From Patiria miniata (lineage: Eukaryota > Echinodermata > Asteroidea > Valvatida > Asterinidae), in contig NW_024037072.1 in the NCBI RefSeq assembly GCF_015706575.1, forward strand, positions 14,757,162 to 14,821,161: a stretch of DNA of 64,000 nt, given 5' to 3'. The notes beneath the pieces were generated by a model that was not told the DNA's origin, ran no database searches, and saw nothing but the letters and a program-made list of their open reading frames with translations. Position 1 is the first letter of the stretch, and every line of letters starts with the position of its first letter. The position numbers were made by a program, and so were the translations under genes. Of this stretch, positions 1 through 12,196 are shown in pieces.

Positions 1-89
1 CATGGGTTCAAATGAAGTTAGTCAAACTATGGTCCACCAAACTAGCCCTTAAATGAAGAAGACGATGTTCTGATATATTTTCAAAGTAC

Positions 90-659
90 CTGGGTCTATA
101 CAAGAGCAGTTGCTGCCATCCCTTCCAGCCTCTCCTTGTGGTCCCTGCACTCCCGGCAGTCCGATATCACCCCTGCTGCCTCTCAATCCGATTGACCCTG
201 GAAAACCAGAGACACCCTTTTCACCTCTTAACCCGCGATCTCCCTTCTCTCCGTGTTTGCCGTGTCGGCCGTGGTCCCCAGGGCTGCCGGGATCCCCCTT
301 GGGTCCCGTCAACCCAGGCGGGCCAGTCGGTCCCGGTTCTCCCACCTCGCCCTTCCGTCCCGGTTCGCCACGCCGACCTTGTGGTCCATCGAATCCTTGT
401 AGTCCCCGATCACCTGGGGCACCCTTCTCCCCCACTGGGCCAATCGTTCCTTGTCCACCCGTTTGACCCATTGGTCCTCTGTACCCAGTGTCACCTTTGA
501 CCCCTTTGGGTCCCGCCTCACCACTCAGACCTTGTGGTCCAGGGATTCCCGGGTCACCGCTCTCGCCTTTGGGTCCCGGTTGGCCGGTGTCACCCTTGGG
601 TCCGGGCTGCCCAATATTCCCAGCCAGTTCTGCTGTTTTCTCCAACAGCACAGCAAAAT
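90..659 (-). CDS. Collagen-like gene, large Gly-X-Y exon
   Basis: A 570-nt phase 1-1 exon (acceptor TTTTCTCTTGACAG, donor CCCAG|GTAC). After DFAVLLEKTAELA it encodes 57 uninterrupted Gly-X-Y triplets rich in charged pairs (GEKGDRG, GRKGEVG) and ends DGSNCSCIDP. The terminal NCSC echoes NCNC in the preceding exon, so each helix is closed by a Cys-X-Cys that could link the three chains. Vertebrate fibrillar collagens spread such a length over many 45/54-nt exons. Confidence 0.9.
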
Positions 660-3600
660 CTGTCAAGAGAAAAATGGAACTCTCTAAGCATACATGATTT
701 GTGGAACAGCTTTAACAGTGGTGTATACATGTGACTCTTCATAGCAGCATCATGGAATCCAGCATAGTTTAAAGAGAGTTAGCTGAGGTGTTGAAATCTA
801 ATTTTTTGTCAATGGGATGGCATGAGTGGCTGAGGTTTTTTAAGTCAACACATATGGAGATCAAAGAACTGCAACAATGTGCTTAGAATGGCATGATGAC
901 ATTATGTCAGGAAAGCAATTCTGTTTTTTTCCCCAGTTATATTAAATGATAAGCATTGGTCAGACGGAAGGGTGTGCATGGTAACTGGTAACCATACCCC
1001 TGCTCTGCCCCCCCCCCTCCACTCCCCAACCCTCGCAAAAATTATTATTATTTTTTTTAAATCAGCCCTTGAACAGGTTCACTGATCTCAGATCTCGCTT
1101 CTCACTTGAAGCGTTTATGTCCAAAATGCAATATATTCATTTTAAAAAAGTGACAAATTTGCACGGTTATGAAGCTTTAAACAATTACATCAGTATAACA
1201 GCAATTTCTAAACTTTGTTCCTTCGCTTTGTTGTTTTGTTGAAATGTGCAACTATACAACAAGCGTCGAAACTGATTTTTGGCAAGCAGCAGAGAGCGGG
1301 ATTGAAGTAACAAAATGGCATTAATCGCATTTTAGAAATAAACTCTTTACTTTATTTGGCAGAGTACTTGCGACTAAACCTTACTCCTTCAATCATTTCC
1401 CAGGGTTCATACCCTTCCAACCCCCCCCAAAAAAAACCCCAAAAGTTCACAGCAATTAGAACTCAATCAAAACAATACAGTAAATCTTATTCTTTAAACT
1501 ACCCTTTAGTCTTACATAATGTTATTTAGTATTTTTACAGGTTCTAAAAGTGAAACCAAAATGTAGAATGGAGGAAAAGTTGAACAGGCTGGAATCAGGA
1601 ATTCAAAGAATGGAAATCACACTCAAGTGTCAACAAGGCGAGACTGTTGCTGGATCAGTGTCCGTTCCAAAGGGAATTATTCTCAATCACTTAATGCCAC
1701 ACAGAGCTAAGGGGTTTAAGCACCAATATGATGAACTCGTAAAGCTTTGGACCTGACTTAATCCTTTAACTGTTCCTGTCAACAGGCGCAGGCTGCACTG
1801 TACACTTTCAATTGCGAAACTAGCTTTTTCCAATTGCAGTGGTAGGTTTAAGTGTTACAGAAAAGCTAGGCTAACATTTCTTTGGAGAGATCGTGGCCTT
1901 ATAGGAATCGGAGTCCACGCACGTGAGTTTTGATGATTGATTTTTCAATAAGGAAGGTTAGAGTTCGATTGGGACCTTTAAGGGTTTTCTTTGGAAGGGC
2001 TTTGAAAAGCGTGAAATGAGAAACGGTTTTCTACAAATTTGCTTTGGGAATAGCCCCTTCTCTAATGTCCTTGCAGCTTCACACAAAAACTTGGCAGTGA
2101 TTATTTACCATAAGTATTTGCTGAAATAATACAAAGCGTTCACAAATTTTTACACGAAAAATTGTGATATTTTCCCAAATTTTCCATTTCCCCGATTTCC
2201 CTTATTTAAAATTTGCCCCACATATTAAACAATTTCTTATTTTTTACACCAAAAAGTGTAAAATTTTGTGATTCTTCAAATCACAAGGTATGTTTGGCTG
2301 TCTTTAGACAAGTTTCATATCCAGGCTATGTGTTTGGGAGTCCGGGGGGGGGGGGGGGGGGGGGGGTGGCAAGATGGGTAGGCCTATTTCTTATGAAAAA
2401 GTGGTCACATTTTTTCACACATTCTAAAAAAAAAATTAAAACTCAGGGCCCAATTTCATAGCACTGCTTAACAGTAAGCAGAAAAGTTGTGCTTACTATA
2501 GCAGAAAATCATGCAGCTGCTTAAGCACTATTTCATGCTAACGGTTGCGCGCATGGAGATTTCTATTAATAGTTTATAATAGTTTATGCGGTACCCGCTG
2601 CTATATATGTACATCAGATTCGAACCGAACCGATCCCGTTAGCTTGGTGGTCGAGTGGTAAGACGTCTGCACTAGAAAGCAGGAGGTCGTGGGTTCGAGT
2701 CCCACTCAAGTGATTTTTTTCCAACTTTCACTCGGGAGGTAACACACTGAGTATACAGTGTTTAAACGTCCGTGAAGGGCAAAACCTATATAATTTGATT
2801 TATATTACCCTGACGCAAAATTCCATCTTATAATAGAGATTTCTATTGTTACGTCACCGATTTAAGCAAAGATTTCTTCTGGGGTTAAGCGTGCTTTTGC
2901 TGTACTTACTGCTTAACGGTCCCTATGAAATAGATGGAGGCTCGGTAAGCACAAAGTCGGCTGTTAAGCAGCGGTATGAAATTGGGCCCAGGAGGGAATT
3001 GCTCCTCGGATCAATTGAGAGATGCTACAACATTCATTTCCTTAAAAAATATCACCATGGTGGGGGAGGGGAGCAAGTTCCCCTCCCATATGCCATTGCT
3101 TCAGACCAAATCTACTCACCATCTGTGCTGCAGTTACAATTTTTGCCATCCTCCCCAGGCCTTCCAGGGGCACCAACAGGACCCTCATCTCCCTGATTGC
3201 CCGGTGGGCCCTGGATTCCTAGGCCACCCTCTTTGCCTGCTGGACCTTGGGGCCCTGAAAGAGACAAAAAGGTTAACTGGATTAAGATGATAACAATTTA
3301 CAATAATGTGTATTTATAAAGCGTATGTATCCACCAGTGTCAGTGCTCAAGGCCCTACATCATTAAAATCCCCGCTCACCGGGCCAATGAAAAATGTCCA
3401 AAGACAATCTCAGCTCCTTGGGGAGTGTGACCAGGCAAAGCAGCTACTGGCACCATCATATAACCATAGAGCTAGGAACATCCTGCCCACACAGATACCC
3501 ATTTACTCCTCAGGCTGGGTGGGGAGCACCATTGACAAAGTGCCTTGCCAAAGGGTTATTAATGTATTGAACCCCAGGCTGGACTTGAACCCACACATTG

Positions 3601-6600
3601 CAGAATTACCCGCAGACTACGAAGTCAATGCTCCAGACCACAAGGCCATGGCATTTCCACTCAAACTGGAGCATTATGAATTTTAGTCCTCCCCTTACGC
3701 CAACTTCAGGGCCGCATTCCTCACACTAATTCGCATTCTGATTACGTTAACAGAAAACCTTATCCTAACTCAAAGCGGTATAGCATCCCAATTTTAAGCA
3801 AATTATTCTCTAAAGTTAATGTATACTGTTACTACATTTACATTGAGATGGGGGCTGTATTAGCAAAAACAACCTGAAAATCAGACATATTTTTCTGACT
3901 GAAGCACTTGCTCAATAGTACTGTTTGCATTTTTCCCCTTGCTTTAATGCATTAATTGATCTGGGTTTTTTGGAGGAATATTAATGTGGAAAGTTAAAAT
4001 GATATTGTAAGATAAAATTTAGGTGTCTTTTTTTTTTTAAACTGTCAAGTCCTCAGTACAGATTGATAAATTTGCCCAGTTGGATAGATGAAAAGTTTAT
4101 TTGTACACCTGCTAGACTTAATTAATCAATCAAGACATAATTGCTGATTCTTTATTCTATTAGAATTTACCACTTTATTCCTACTAAAAAGGATTCCACA
4201 CAACACTTTTACATTGAGAAAGGGACCCAAACCATCAATAACTCCTGTAAACAGCAATTTAGTCGAAGTAAATTTGATCTTTTTTTGTGTTGTTTTTTGT
4301 GCCTTTGCGGGTCATATGCCCCCTTTCTGCCACCCAGAATATGCCCCTGGCACGCACAAACAATTTGGCCAACAACTCCGACAACTTAAATTGCCACAAT
4401 GTCAGAGTGAGTCTGCATGTTATATTCCTCAGCAGAAGGAAACAATTTCGTTCTAGGAAAAGTTGGAAAAATCCCCAGCAAACAGAAAATCAAACAAAAG
4501 ATCCAGAAATTAGTCCCGCTCACAGTCAAATAGAGATAAAATATGACAATATACAAGGCACTTAATTCTGTCAACCCCTAAGAAAATGACAGGACAGAAG
4601 AGATTAATTTCTAAAAATGGGTTAAAGTCAAAATGATCTCATGTGTCAGGATGTATCCTGTCGGAAGAAAAAACAGACTAAAGGATTCACTCCACATGTG
4701 AGCAGTCGATTTCCTTACCAGGTCAGTCTAACAATAAACAGCGTGTCATTGCAAGGGAATGTTCTTTTTAACCAACTGGCCTTAAAGAGATTTAGAGAGA
4801 TTTGTTGCATCACTTGCAAAGTTCAAGTACACACAAGTACAAGTACAACACTGGTTTTTCACTTTAAGTTCATCGTCTTGTGAGCTCGTAATTTCAGACG
4901 TGATCACAGCCTAATCACGTTAGGCCTGAGGGTGACTGTCATTCAGATATATTTTTAGCTAACATGACCCAGAATGTTTAGATAGAGACACAATAAGGGG
5001 AAATCACAAAGTTTGGTTTAACCATCGACAGTGCTGTTAATAAAAAAAAGAAACAACAGCCAAGTCTGCTTCATCGTGCCTACAAGTACAATAATGAGTG
5101 TGGCAATAGTTGTCAAGTTCCTAAACTCTTGAAAGTTGTTTTGAAGCTTTTAATGAATGTTGTCAAAAAATCTCTATATTTTGTTTAATTTAAGGGTTAA
5201 GATTCAATCTTTTCGATTTGAAAAATGAACCAGACTGAGGAGGTTAGTCTATGTGGAACTTTTTTATATGCGAGTGCAGAGTACAAAGCCCTTATTGCGT
5301 GTGGTTTGGGCCTGGAAAATTTTGGATTCTAGATGCTCTGTGGTGTAATCTGAGGCATTCCTGCACTTTCCCCTGAATTTTGAGCAAAAGTTTATCAGCG
5401 CAACATAGTAAACACAATTATACCATGAGGGTCACCACAAGCGGAATGTTTTGCTTTAATTTCTTTGCAGAACTCGTCAGCGAGGGGGGGGGGGGAGGTT
5501 TTGTTCGAACCCCCCCCCCCCCCCCCAAGAGTATGGGCCTGGCTTACCAACTGGATTGAACTGAAACATACAAACGTTTCCATCAAGCCACCAAAAAAAA
5601 AAGAGTTCTGCTTCCGATTACATGGCATTTGAAAATAGGGTAGGTAGGTGGGGAACTTTTTTTTTGGGGGGGGGGGCATTTTTTGTGTACGATCATATAT
5701 GGAGGTGTCTGTGTGTAGTACAGGGTAAAAGGTAGTAATTGATGGTTTTCGGGGTTTTTTTCTCATCCCCTCCCCCCAAAAAAATTAGGGTGGGGGCTGT
5801 CAAAATAGGGTAGGGTTAACCGGAAGCAGAACTATTATTTTTTTTTTGGCCTCATCAGTAGGATCTTTTCCAAAGATTTTGTTCACACAAAGATCTTGCT
5901 TTTTTTTTGCCTTTGAGACAGATTCTGTTAGGATTGAAACATCAGGCCCTCTACCATTTTTTATCTCTTTAAATTGGCCCGTCTGCAAACAGTATTATTT
6001 GTTCTCTTTTTTTTCCACGGAAATGAACTTTGTATATTTGTGTTTGAGGGGTGAGTGTGTTTTACGCATATCAACAAAGTGATTCATCCTTTTTACCCTT
6101 TTTGTCACTGGAATTCCACTTGAGATTAATCCTTTGTTGATGTGTTTGATTTGTCTTTTGAGTTCTGTTTGTGACGCCAGTCAGTAGTGGGTCCAAAGAT
6201 TAACAGCAGTCTAACAAGTGGACCAACCCAACATTGAAAATGAATGCTTCAACAAATTACTATTGTTTTCATTTTAGCTTTCCTGACCAAGTTTAAAGAT
6301 ATAGTCCATCATTTGTAATTTGTGCATTTTGTTCGTTTGAAGCAACAAAAGTGTTCAAAATCTAATGAAGGATACTGAACAACTAACCTGATGAAGTTTC
6401 AGCTCAGCTTCAGCTGTATATTCCGAGAAAAACAGCATTCTAGGATCTCAATTTCAAATCAAAAGTTGCTGAATCATGTTTTGAATTGTTTTGAATTGCA
6501 GCTATACGTGATGTCGCGCACTGATCCGACGAATTATAGCAACCGCGCGCGCCTGTGCATCGTGCCAATGCTTACACGAGCTCCGACGAATAACAAAACG

Positions 6601-9600
6601 AACTACTAATTTAAATTTTCCTACGGTGCGTCTTAAGACGCACCGTTGGAAAGGCCTTCTTCTGTTGATTACTTCAAAATGATAGCTTGCCAGAAAGATT
6701 AATTTCACAGGGAGTTTAGTCCACTTACTATCTTTCAACCAAGTATGTTTTTCAACAATAATACGCCAGTTACTTTTTCGGATGGCTGCAAATGATGGAC
6801 TATAGTTTTAATCTAAAAGGTAAAACTTTACCTAAGAAAATGCCGATGTTAAATGTAAGCATAATTATTCATTAATTACTCTGTATGTAACATTTGTATC
6901 TTCTAACAAACCCTTATATGGGCATGTAGTCTTCACTCCAACCATGAAGAAGAAAATGGAAAGAATTAGAAAAAAAAAGGAAAAAGTAAACCACCCTTTG
7001 TGTCCCCCCCCCCCCCCCCATCACCAAAAAAGGACATGGTTGGATTTTGAACAATCTGGCGGGGGTATTACCAATTTTACAATGCTTATACAATTTTAAC
7101 ACCTTTTTTATTAACAAATACAACAAAAAAACGAACGATTTCATTTACCTGGAGGACACCTGCTTGTTGTCTTGTTACAAAAGGCAGTGATTGAGTCAAG
7201 CTGTAAGAAAGACAAAACAAATGCTTAGCTTGTTCTCATTTCCTACATGCATTGACAAAACAGCAACAAACTACCTTGATTGTAGCATACATTTGAGATG
7301 GTACGTGGCATTTTTGTTAGTACATGTATTTTATGACAACTGAGTATTTCTTTAAAATTGTATAGAATACCCCATTTCTGCAGTTTCAATAAAATCATTA
7401 ATTCTCAAAATATCTTTCCCTAAGTATTCAAGGTTCGATTTTTACAGAAAAATTAATGCATTTCTTTGTATAAAGGAGGGAATAAAACTGCCAGCTATGA
7501 TAAAAAAAATTAAAATTTACGAAGACAACAAACGCCTATTATCTGTCAAGTAAGAAGCAATATATTTTTGATTAACTGTCCGAAAACGGCTGGTGTCAAA
7601 TTACAAAAAAAATCTTCAAAAAGAAGGTTGCTTTACATCAACTAGGGAAAACAGTGGCACAATCCTACTAGGAGGCACTAATGAAGGGGGGGGGACAATT
7701 TAAAAGGAACATGTAACAAGAATCAAAAATTACATTTGAAGACTTGCTTTTAAAAGTTCAACACTCAAACAGGTTGACAAATTTACGACTGTAGCACTTC
7801 CCTAAGGCTTAACATTGGATGCTATCTTGCACAACGCATACCTAACCAGGCTGGCAATAATGAGGTGAGGCAGACAATGGGTCAAGGATGCAGGTAAAAA
7901 ACCCACCTTTACCGTCTCATTCATGGTAGAAAAGGAAAAACACCCTGCTTACATTTCTTTATTGACTACGCTTTTTGTACAAAAAAAGGTTTAGAATACC
8001 TCTGTATGGTAGGTGGAAACACCCAGGGGCGATGTATGTAAACACTGTGATGTGTCTGTGCAAATATTTCTGTTCTGTCAGTTGGAGTTTTTAGGTCTCG
8101 TGCCTTTTTTGACACACTGGTAATTCTATGCACTTTTCTGTGGAACATGTAGTTGTCTCCTGTGTACATGTACCTGGGGCATTACACTTGTCAACTTGAA
8201 CACTTTGGAAAAACCCTAAAAGGTACATGCTAGCAGCATTCAAGTTGTTTTGTATGTGTTTTGGGTTTTTCTCCTGCATATTTGGGAAAAGGCCTTTGTT
8301 TTTGTTCGGATTTTACTTCTTTTCTATTTTTTTTCTTCCGCATTTGGTATTTGCATGAAGGCGCGAACTGCCTACCAGATTCATTCAAGAAAAATGTAAA
8401 AACTACCAGTGTTTACTACAATTACAATTCACAAGTAATTAATTTCTGCAGTAACAATTACACATTTTATTGTAGTTGGCATTTTTAGCCATTTCAAGAA
8501 CAAGACAGATTTTGTTATGAACATTTCTTGCTCCTCAATGAAAATACCTCATTTCCCTCTGAGAAGGAACACGCTATATTTGGTTATTATTGAGTGTTTT
8601 GTTATCAACGATTAAAAAATATGTAAAACATTTGGACACAAATATGCACATACTTGAATAAGTATGCGCTTTTGTCAATTTTCCTCATGAACAAAAGTAG
8701 CATTAGATTATAGATGTGGACTATTTTTTTTCTGTTCTTTAATCCTTTCAACATTCCATGCTTGTAGGATATTCATGTTGAAAGTACCTCTGTTCTTTGT
8801 TCTTCCCCAAGGGCCCTATTGACACCATGACAAATTGTGCAGAGAAGTCAGGGATCAAAGTCAAGGTAAACAGTAATTGTCAATGGAAACAGACTGGGCC
8901 CACGTGTTGTTTACAGTGCTATGGATGGAGTGCACATTGTGCCCAAATGTGTGGTCCTCCTCTTCGAGCTTCCTGCTGTACGTGGGCTTCGTGTTCAAAT
9001 ACCATCAGAACCCAACAATGTTCACAAGGAAATGTTTTGACAGGACCAGTAGCTAGTCTGGCGCACTTGAGATAAATGACAAGTTTCCTTTAGTTTAGCT
9101 GTTACAGATGACAGCTGTTATGTATAGGCTCACTAGACAAATCCAGTTTTCAGCATCTGTCAAGGATGCCACATGAGTAACAAATCAAAAGCTGCATGGA
9201 TAACTGGACAAGGTTATTTAGCTTGCACCTATGTGCATATATCTTCTTGTGATGTCTGACTAACTTAAGTGAGTGTAATTTCAGTAAATGATTTACAGGG
9301 GGAAGGACTAGGTTGAATGTGATCGGCTGATAAAATAACAATTCCACACATCGTTTTCTCAGGTTATTGCAGAGGAAACTGCCAAAGAAACACTTCAGCT
9401 CAAATGTTGGAAAGAATGTTGCAACCTGACGCTACATCAGCGGTTGTATACAAAGTATGGAGAGTCAAGAAAATTTTCTAAGTGTTTCCTAACAAAATTG
9501 GAAATGTTTCTCAGTCCCAGATTCATGTCTTTTCATCATATTTGCAATGACTGATCTTCATTAGGATGATATACATGTATGAAGCAAAAAGCAGCGTCAT

Positions 9601-12196
9601 GTTGCAACATTCTTTCCCAGATGTTTAGGCTCCAGCACATGAAAAGGTGAACAGTTAATCGATGCCATTACTTTTGTTTTAATTTTAAAAAAAAGTAAAA
9701 CAATGGTAACAGTTACAATTCACAGGCAAAGAAGCCGGGTACATTGAAATCTAACACTAAGCTTTGAAAAAGGTGTCATGACTTTTGACAGCATGCACTC
9801 TGGCATCAGGGAGAACTTTGTAAACATTATATTGGGTTTCACTATGCGGAGTGCTTTCCAAAAGTAAAAGAATCCTCATTTGAAATGTGCCTTGATTTTC
9901 TAGATTTGATTCTCAGTAAAGTGCATACTAATTTTAGACCAAGGCTGTACTTCCTATTAGCGAAAGTTTATTGTAGCTTCTGCTTGGGAGTTCAGGGGGG
10001 AGTAGTAAAAGGGGAAGAAAGAGTGAAGGTCTAAAATATCTTAGGGGAATTTTAAATTGCAATCCATTATTTTCATAGGTAAAATGCCTCCGAGGAGGTG
10101 AGTATGGGGCTGAGCAGTTTCATACAAAAAGTAGCATGGCACAATGTCAGCCTTTAAACAGTTTTCAAACAGACCTGCAAAATGACTGCAGGTCTGTTTG
10201 AAAAGAAGGGGAAAAAAAGAAAAGAAAACAGAAGCCTTTGGGACCAGGTCAAGCAAAATGGGACTAGTGGACCAACCCAGGCAGAAAAATCCACAGTGCA
10301 AAACAAGCCGAGTTGCCATGGTCCTGGGTTATGGGAAAACTCCCCTGCGGGTTCTGGACTTTTCAGGCACAGAACTTGCTTCCGTTCTGATAACCCTGCA
10401 TTATTGACAATGAATATTTATACGGAGACTCTGGGGACAAATTTTAGTATAAATTACAAATAGGGACGGAGGAAACCTCATTGGTATCGTTTTTGCAGTT
10501 TGAGAATTGTTTCCAGATGTTGACTCTGGATGCCCTTTTGATCTTTCGGGGTTGGATTCTGGGGCTCAAAATTTACCCCTTCTTTTGTTGGAGGGGGTTA
10601 ACGCTCCTAGTTAGAGGGCATTGACCTGGGGTTCCCTTCCTCCTCTACCCTCTCGGGAATTCTTTTGGAATCAAGAAAATTACACACTTAAAGGTAATAT
10701 TCAACATTTGCAAACATCGAAAGACAAGGCTACCAAATTATTATGAAATATTTGAATTACTCAATTGACTGTAGGTTAATAATAATCTCAAGCGTCCTGT
10801 GAAATCATGGCACTTGGTGTGCTGTCGTTTTCAAGAAAAGTGAAAATTTGCGTATATCAATTTTGGTCGGCCAACCATCGTTGGGAAAAAAATGACTTTT
10901 TTTTCAAATACTGCCCCCAATTTACCAAATTTAGTTAGTCCACATTTTGTTTCCAATTGGTTACACATCTGTGAACAGGTGCAAGCCAGCTAGTCTGGTT
11001 CCCTGACCTGACAATTCCCCCGAGGTCTGTAAATTGATCCGTTTCGTCTGATGTAGGGTCAGGGAATATTTGCTATAAAATACTATAAAATCCCCCAAAT
11101 CCATCCATTTCAGAAAATTACAGCAAAAGCAAGTGTTGTATGTTACCTTTTAACTTAAAATGGCATATTTTATTAAACATTCCAAAATTGGTTAAATTTA
11201 GCAAAGAGCAATTCCTTGGCGTTGGGTGTACTCAAAAAATGTCAAAAACCACTGACTTATCTTCTTCTTTTTTTTGCAGATTTCCTCTTGGGTCAAGTTT
11301 AAATTTAAAAATATAGCAATACAGGCTCAATTGACTGAACACTGCATTTTGAAATCTAAGATACACAGAATTTGAGGTCAACTAAATACCATAGTACATT
11401 CAGGTGTAACCCTCAAGGGTAAATTGAGTGAGAGTGACATAGTGCAGATGATAACAACCCCCTCCCCCTAAAAATTATTGTATCAATTTAAAAAATAACT
11501 TACAAGGAACCTAAAGTAGGGGGAAGTTAACCTTTTAAACAATTCAACATGCAGGAACATAATGTTACATGAAACTTCAGCAGGTAATTGAAAATGACAA
11601 ACAGTACACCATTCCCAGATGCAACCTGTCATCATGCACTCTCACTGGAAATATTACATCCGATCCACGCACCGAAACTTTTTTGGCGGGCTGGGAAAAG
11701 TTAATTAACCCTTTTCACTCACCGATATGGTAATGGGGAGCCTGGCATAGGCCTCAATGGACGTGGCCCTTGGTGAGCTGGACTCCTGATCCCCGTGGGT
11801 GAATCCTCTTCGCACCCTGTTCAGCCCCCGCAGGTCAGCCGTGCCTGGCTTGTCTGCTACAATATTTGCCGTTTTCAGACCCAACTCTGCTCGCACTTGC
11901 TGGTTGTCACTACCGTGACGCGCTGCCGCAGCTTGCCTAGGGCCCCGCGGCGAGTCACCCGTGGAGCCGCTCGGGGGCAGCACGGTGATGTCTAACAGAA
12001 TCTCCCCGTCCGGGCAGGAGCATTTCTGGCCCAGTTCGGCACTCAGGCTCGCCACGAAGACGTAGGTAACCCCGAAGCAAGTTGCCGAGAAGACGAACAG
12101 CAGTGCCAGGCCGAAATACAGGATTTTCACGTGGAGCGCGTGGGCGCACACGTTAGTTTTGTCCCCCGCCATTTTCAGTAATGCGCACGTTGTCAT
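90..12196 (-). CDS. Membrane-anchored collagen-like protein (5' part of gene, incomplete)
   Basis: Four exons are visible on the minus strand: 12196-11723, 7200-7149, 3254-3120 and 659-90, each with GT-AG borders and matching phase (0, then 1, 1, 1). The gene continues past the left edge. The predicted product starts with a short cytoplasmic tail and one hydrophobic segment (near LYFGLALLFVFSATCF) without a cleavable-signal look, so a type II membrane protein. A furin-like site (NRVRRG) follows, then a Cys-containing stretch ending CPPG, a 13-triplet collagen domain, a CNC break, and a 57-triplet uninterrupted Gly-X-Y domain ending in CSC. This layout resembles membrane collagens (types XIII, XXIII, XXV), ectodysplasin and gliomedin-type colmedins; the missing C-terminus decides which. 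Trimeric ectodomain shedding is expected for such families but is inferred. Further small exons could hide in the 4.5-kb intron 1. Confidence 0.8.
2446..2989. mobile_element. MITE, GGGCCCAATTTCA family, with nested SINE
   Basis: Ends are inverted repeats (GGGCCCAATTTCATAGC at left, its complement at right) and the subterminal sequence TGCTTAACAGTAAGCAGAAA recurs at 20188-20460. Compared with that copy, 268 extra bases (2568-2835) are inserted, flanked by a 12-bp direct repeat GAGATTTCTATT. It lies in a collagen gene intron. Confidence 0.75.
2568..2835 (+). mobile_element. tRNA-derived SINE-like insertion
   Basis: The insert carries a tRNA-like block at about 2641-2712 with an A box (GGTGGTCGAGTGG), a CTAGAAA loop like serine tRNAs and a B box (GGGTTCGAGTCCC). 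The first and last seven bases do not pair into an acceptor stem, so a working tRNA is unlikely. The 12-bp flanking direct repeat fits target-primed insertion. Confidence 0.6.
3120..3254 (-). CDS. Collagen-like gene, first Gly-X-Y exon
   Basis: A 135-nt phase 1-1 exon with acceptor TCTCTTTCAG and donor GATG|GTGAGT. It encodes 13 Gly-X-Y triplets and then the break GKNCNCSTD. The split codon at its 3' end joins to GAT (Asp) in the next exon, giving STDDFAVLLEKTAEL, a short possibly helical interruption between the two triple helices. Confidence 0.85.
3300..3668 (-). mobile_element. tRNA-derived SINE (family A)
   Basis: Read on the minus strand it begins with a tRNA-like head (GGCCTTGTGGTCTGGAGCAT, then B box GGGTTCAAGTCC) and continues with a body containing GGCAAGGCACTTTGTCA. 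The same head and body occur at 31628-31955. It sits in a collagen gene intron. Confidence 0.7.
5587..5851. mobile_element. MITE, AGTTCTGCTTCCG family (Harbinger-like)
   Basis: Inverted ends (GAGTTCTGCTTCCGATTA at left; TAACCGGAAGCAGAACTATT then A/T run and GGCC at right) enclose sequence shared with 43972-44212. TCA flanks both sides, suggesting a 3-bp duplication as in PIF/Harbinger elements. It contains G-rich low-complexity runs. Confidence 0.65.
6297..6807. mobile_element. MITE, AGTCCATCATTTG family, TTAA target
   Basis: A 511-bp element bounded by TTAA on both sides, with inverted ends AGATATAGTCCATCATTTG and its near-complement. Related copies lie at 18181-18720 and, truncated, at 22220 and 62886. 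TTAA duplication is typical of piggyBac and Kolobok elements; no transposase is encoded. Confidence 0.75.
7149..7200 (-). CDS. Collagen-like gene, short linker exon
   Basis: A 52-nt exon with acceptor TTCTTACAG and donor CCAG|GTAAATG. It reads LDSITAFCNKTTSRCPPG in phase 0 and ends by splitting a Gly codon in phase 1, exactly as the next exon needs. It holds two Cys, an N-glycosylation sequon (NKT) and the start of the first collagen domain. Its small size lowers confidence, but phase and content fit both neighbours. Confidence 0.7.
10162..10204. repeat. Perfect 18-bp inverted repeat (hairpin)
   Basis: TTTTCAAACAGACCTGCA is followed after seven bases (AAATGAC) by its exact reverse complement. 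It lies inside collagen gene intron 1. No function is assigned. Confidence 0.85.
10692..11149 (+). mobile_element. MITE, AGGTAATAT..ACATTTGC family, TTAA target
   Basis: A 458-bp element with TTAA at both edges and inverted ends (AGGTAATATTCAACATTTGC; GTGTTGTATGTTACCTT). Other copies are at 19725-20062 (inverted), 20067-20856 and 46438-46958. Shared internal landmarks include AAATCATGGCACTTGGTGTG. The TTAA target suggests a Kolobok- or piggyBac-derived family. Confidence 0.75.
11723..12196 (-). CDS. Collagen-like gene, exon 1 (membrane anchor and furin site)
   Basis: Encodes the N-terminus. Two start codons are possible: 12196 (MTTCALLK) and 12172 (MAGDKTNV). The second has the better context (AAAATGG) and I prefer it slightly. 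One membrane segment lies about 17-45 residues after the second Met, followed by a CSCPDG motif and, near the end, RVRR. The donor is TCG|GTGAGTG at 11723/11722, leaving phase 0. The exon is clearly GC-richer than its surroundings. Confidence 0.8.

Noticed and set aside
110-500. Pro-rich plus-strand open frames opposite the collagen exon
   Set aside because: They mirror the Gly-X-Y codons on the other strand; splice sites and phase support only the minus strand.
1550-1756. 68-codon coiled-coil-like frame as a transposon or host exon
   Set aside because: It looks faintly protein-like (VPKGIILNHLMPH) but has no supporting splice sites or recognised family.
2641-2715. Functional serine tRNA gene
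   Set aside because: A and B boxes are good, but the acceptor stem does not pair and the anticodon loop has an extra base; it also lies in a duplicated-target insertion.
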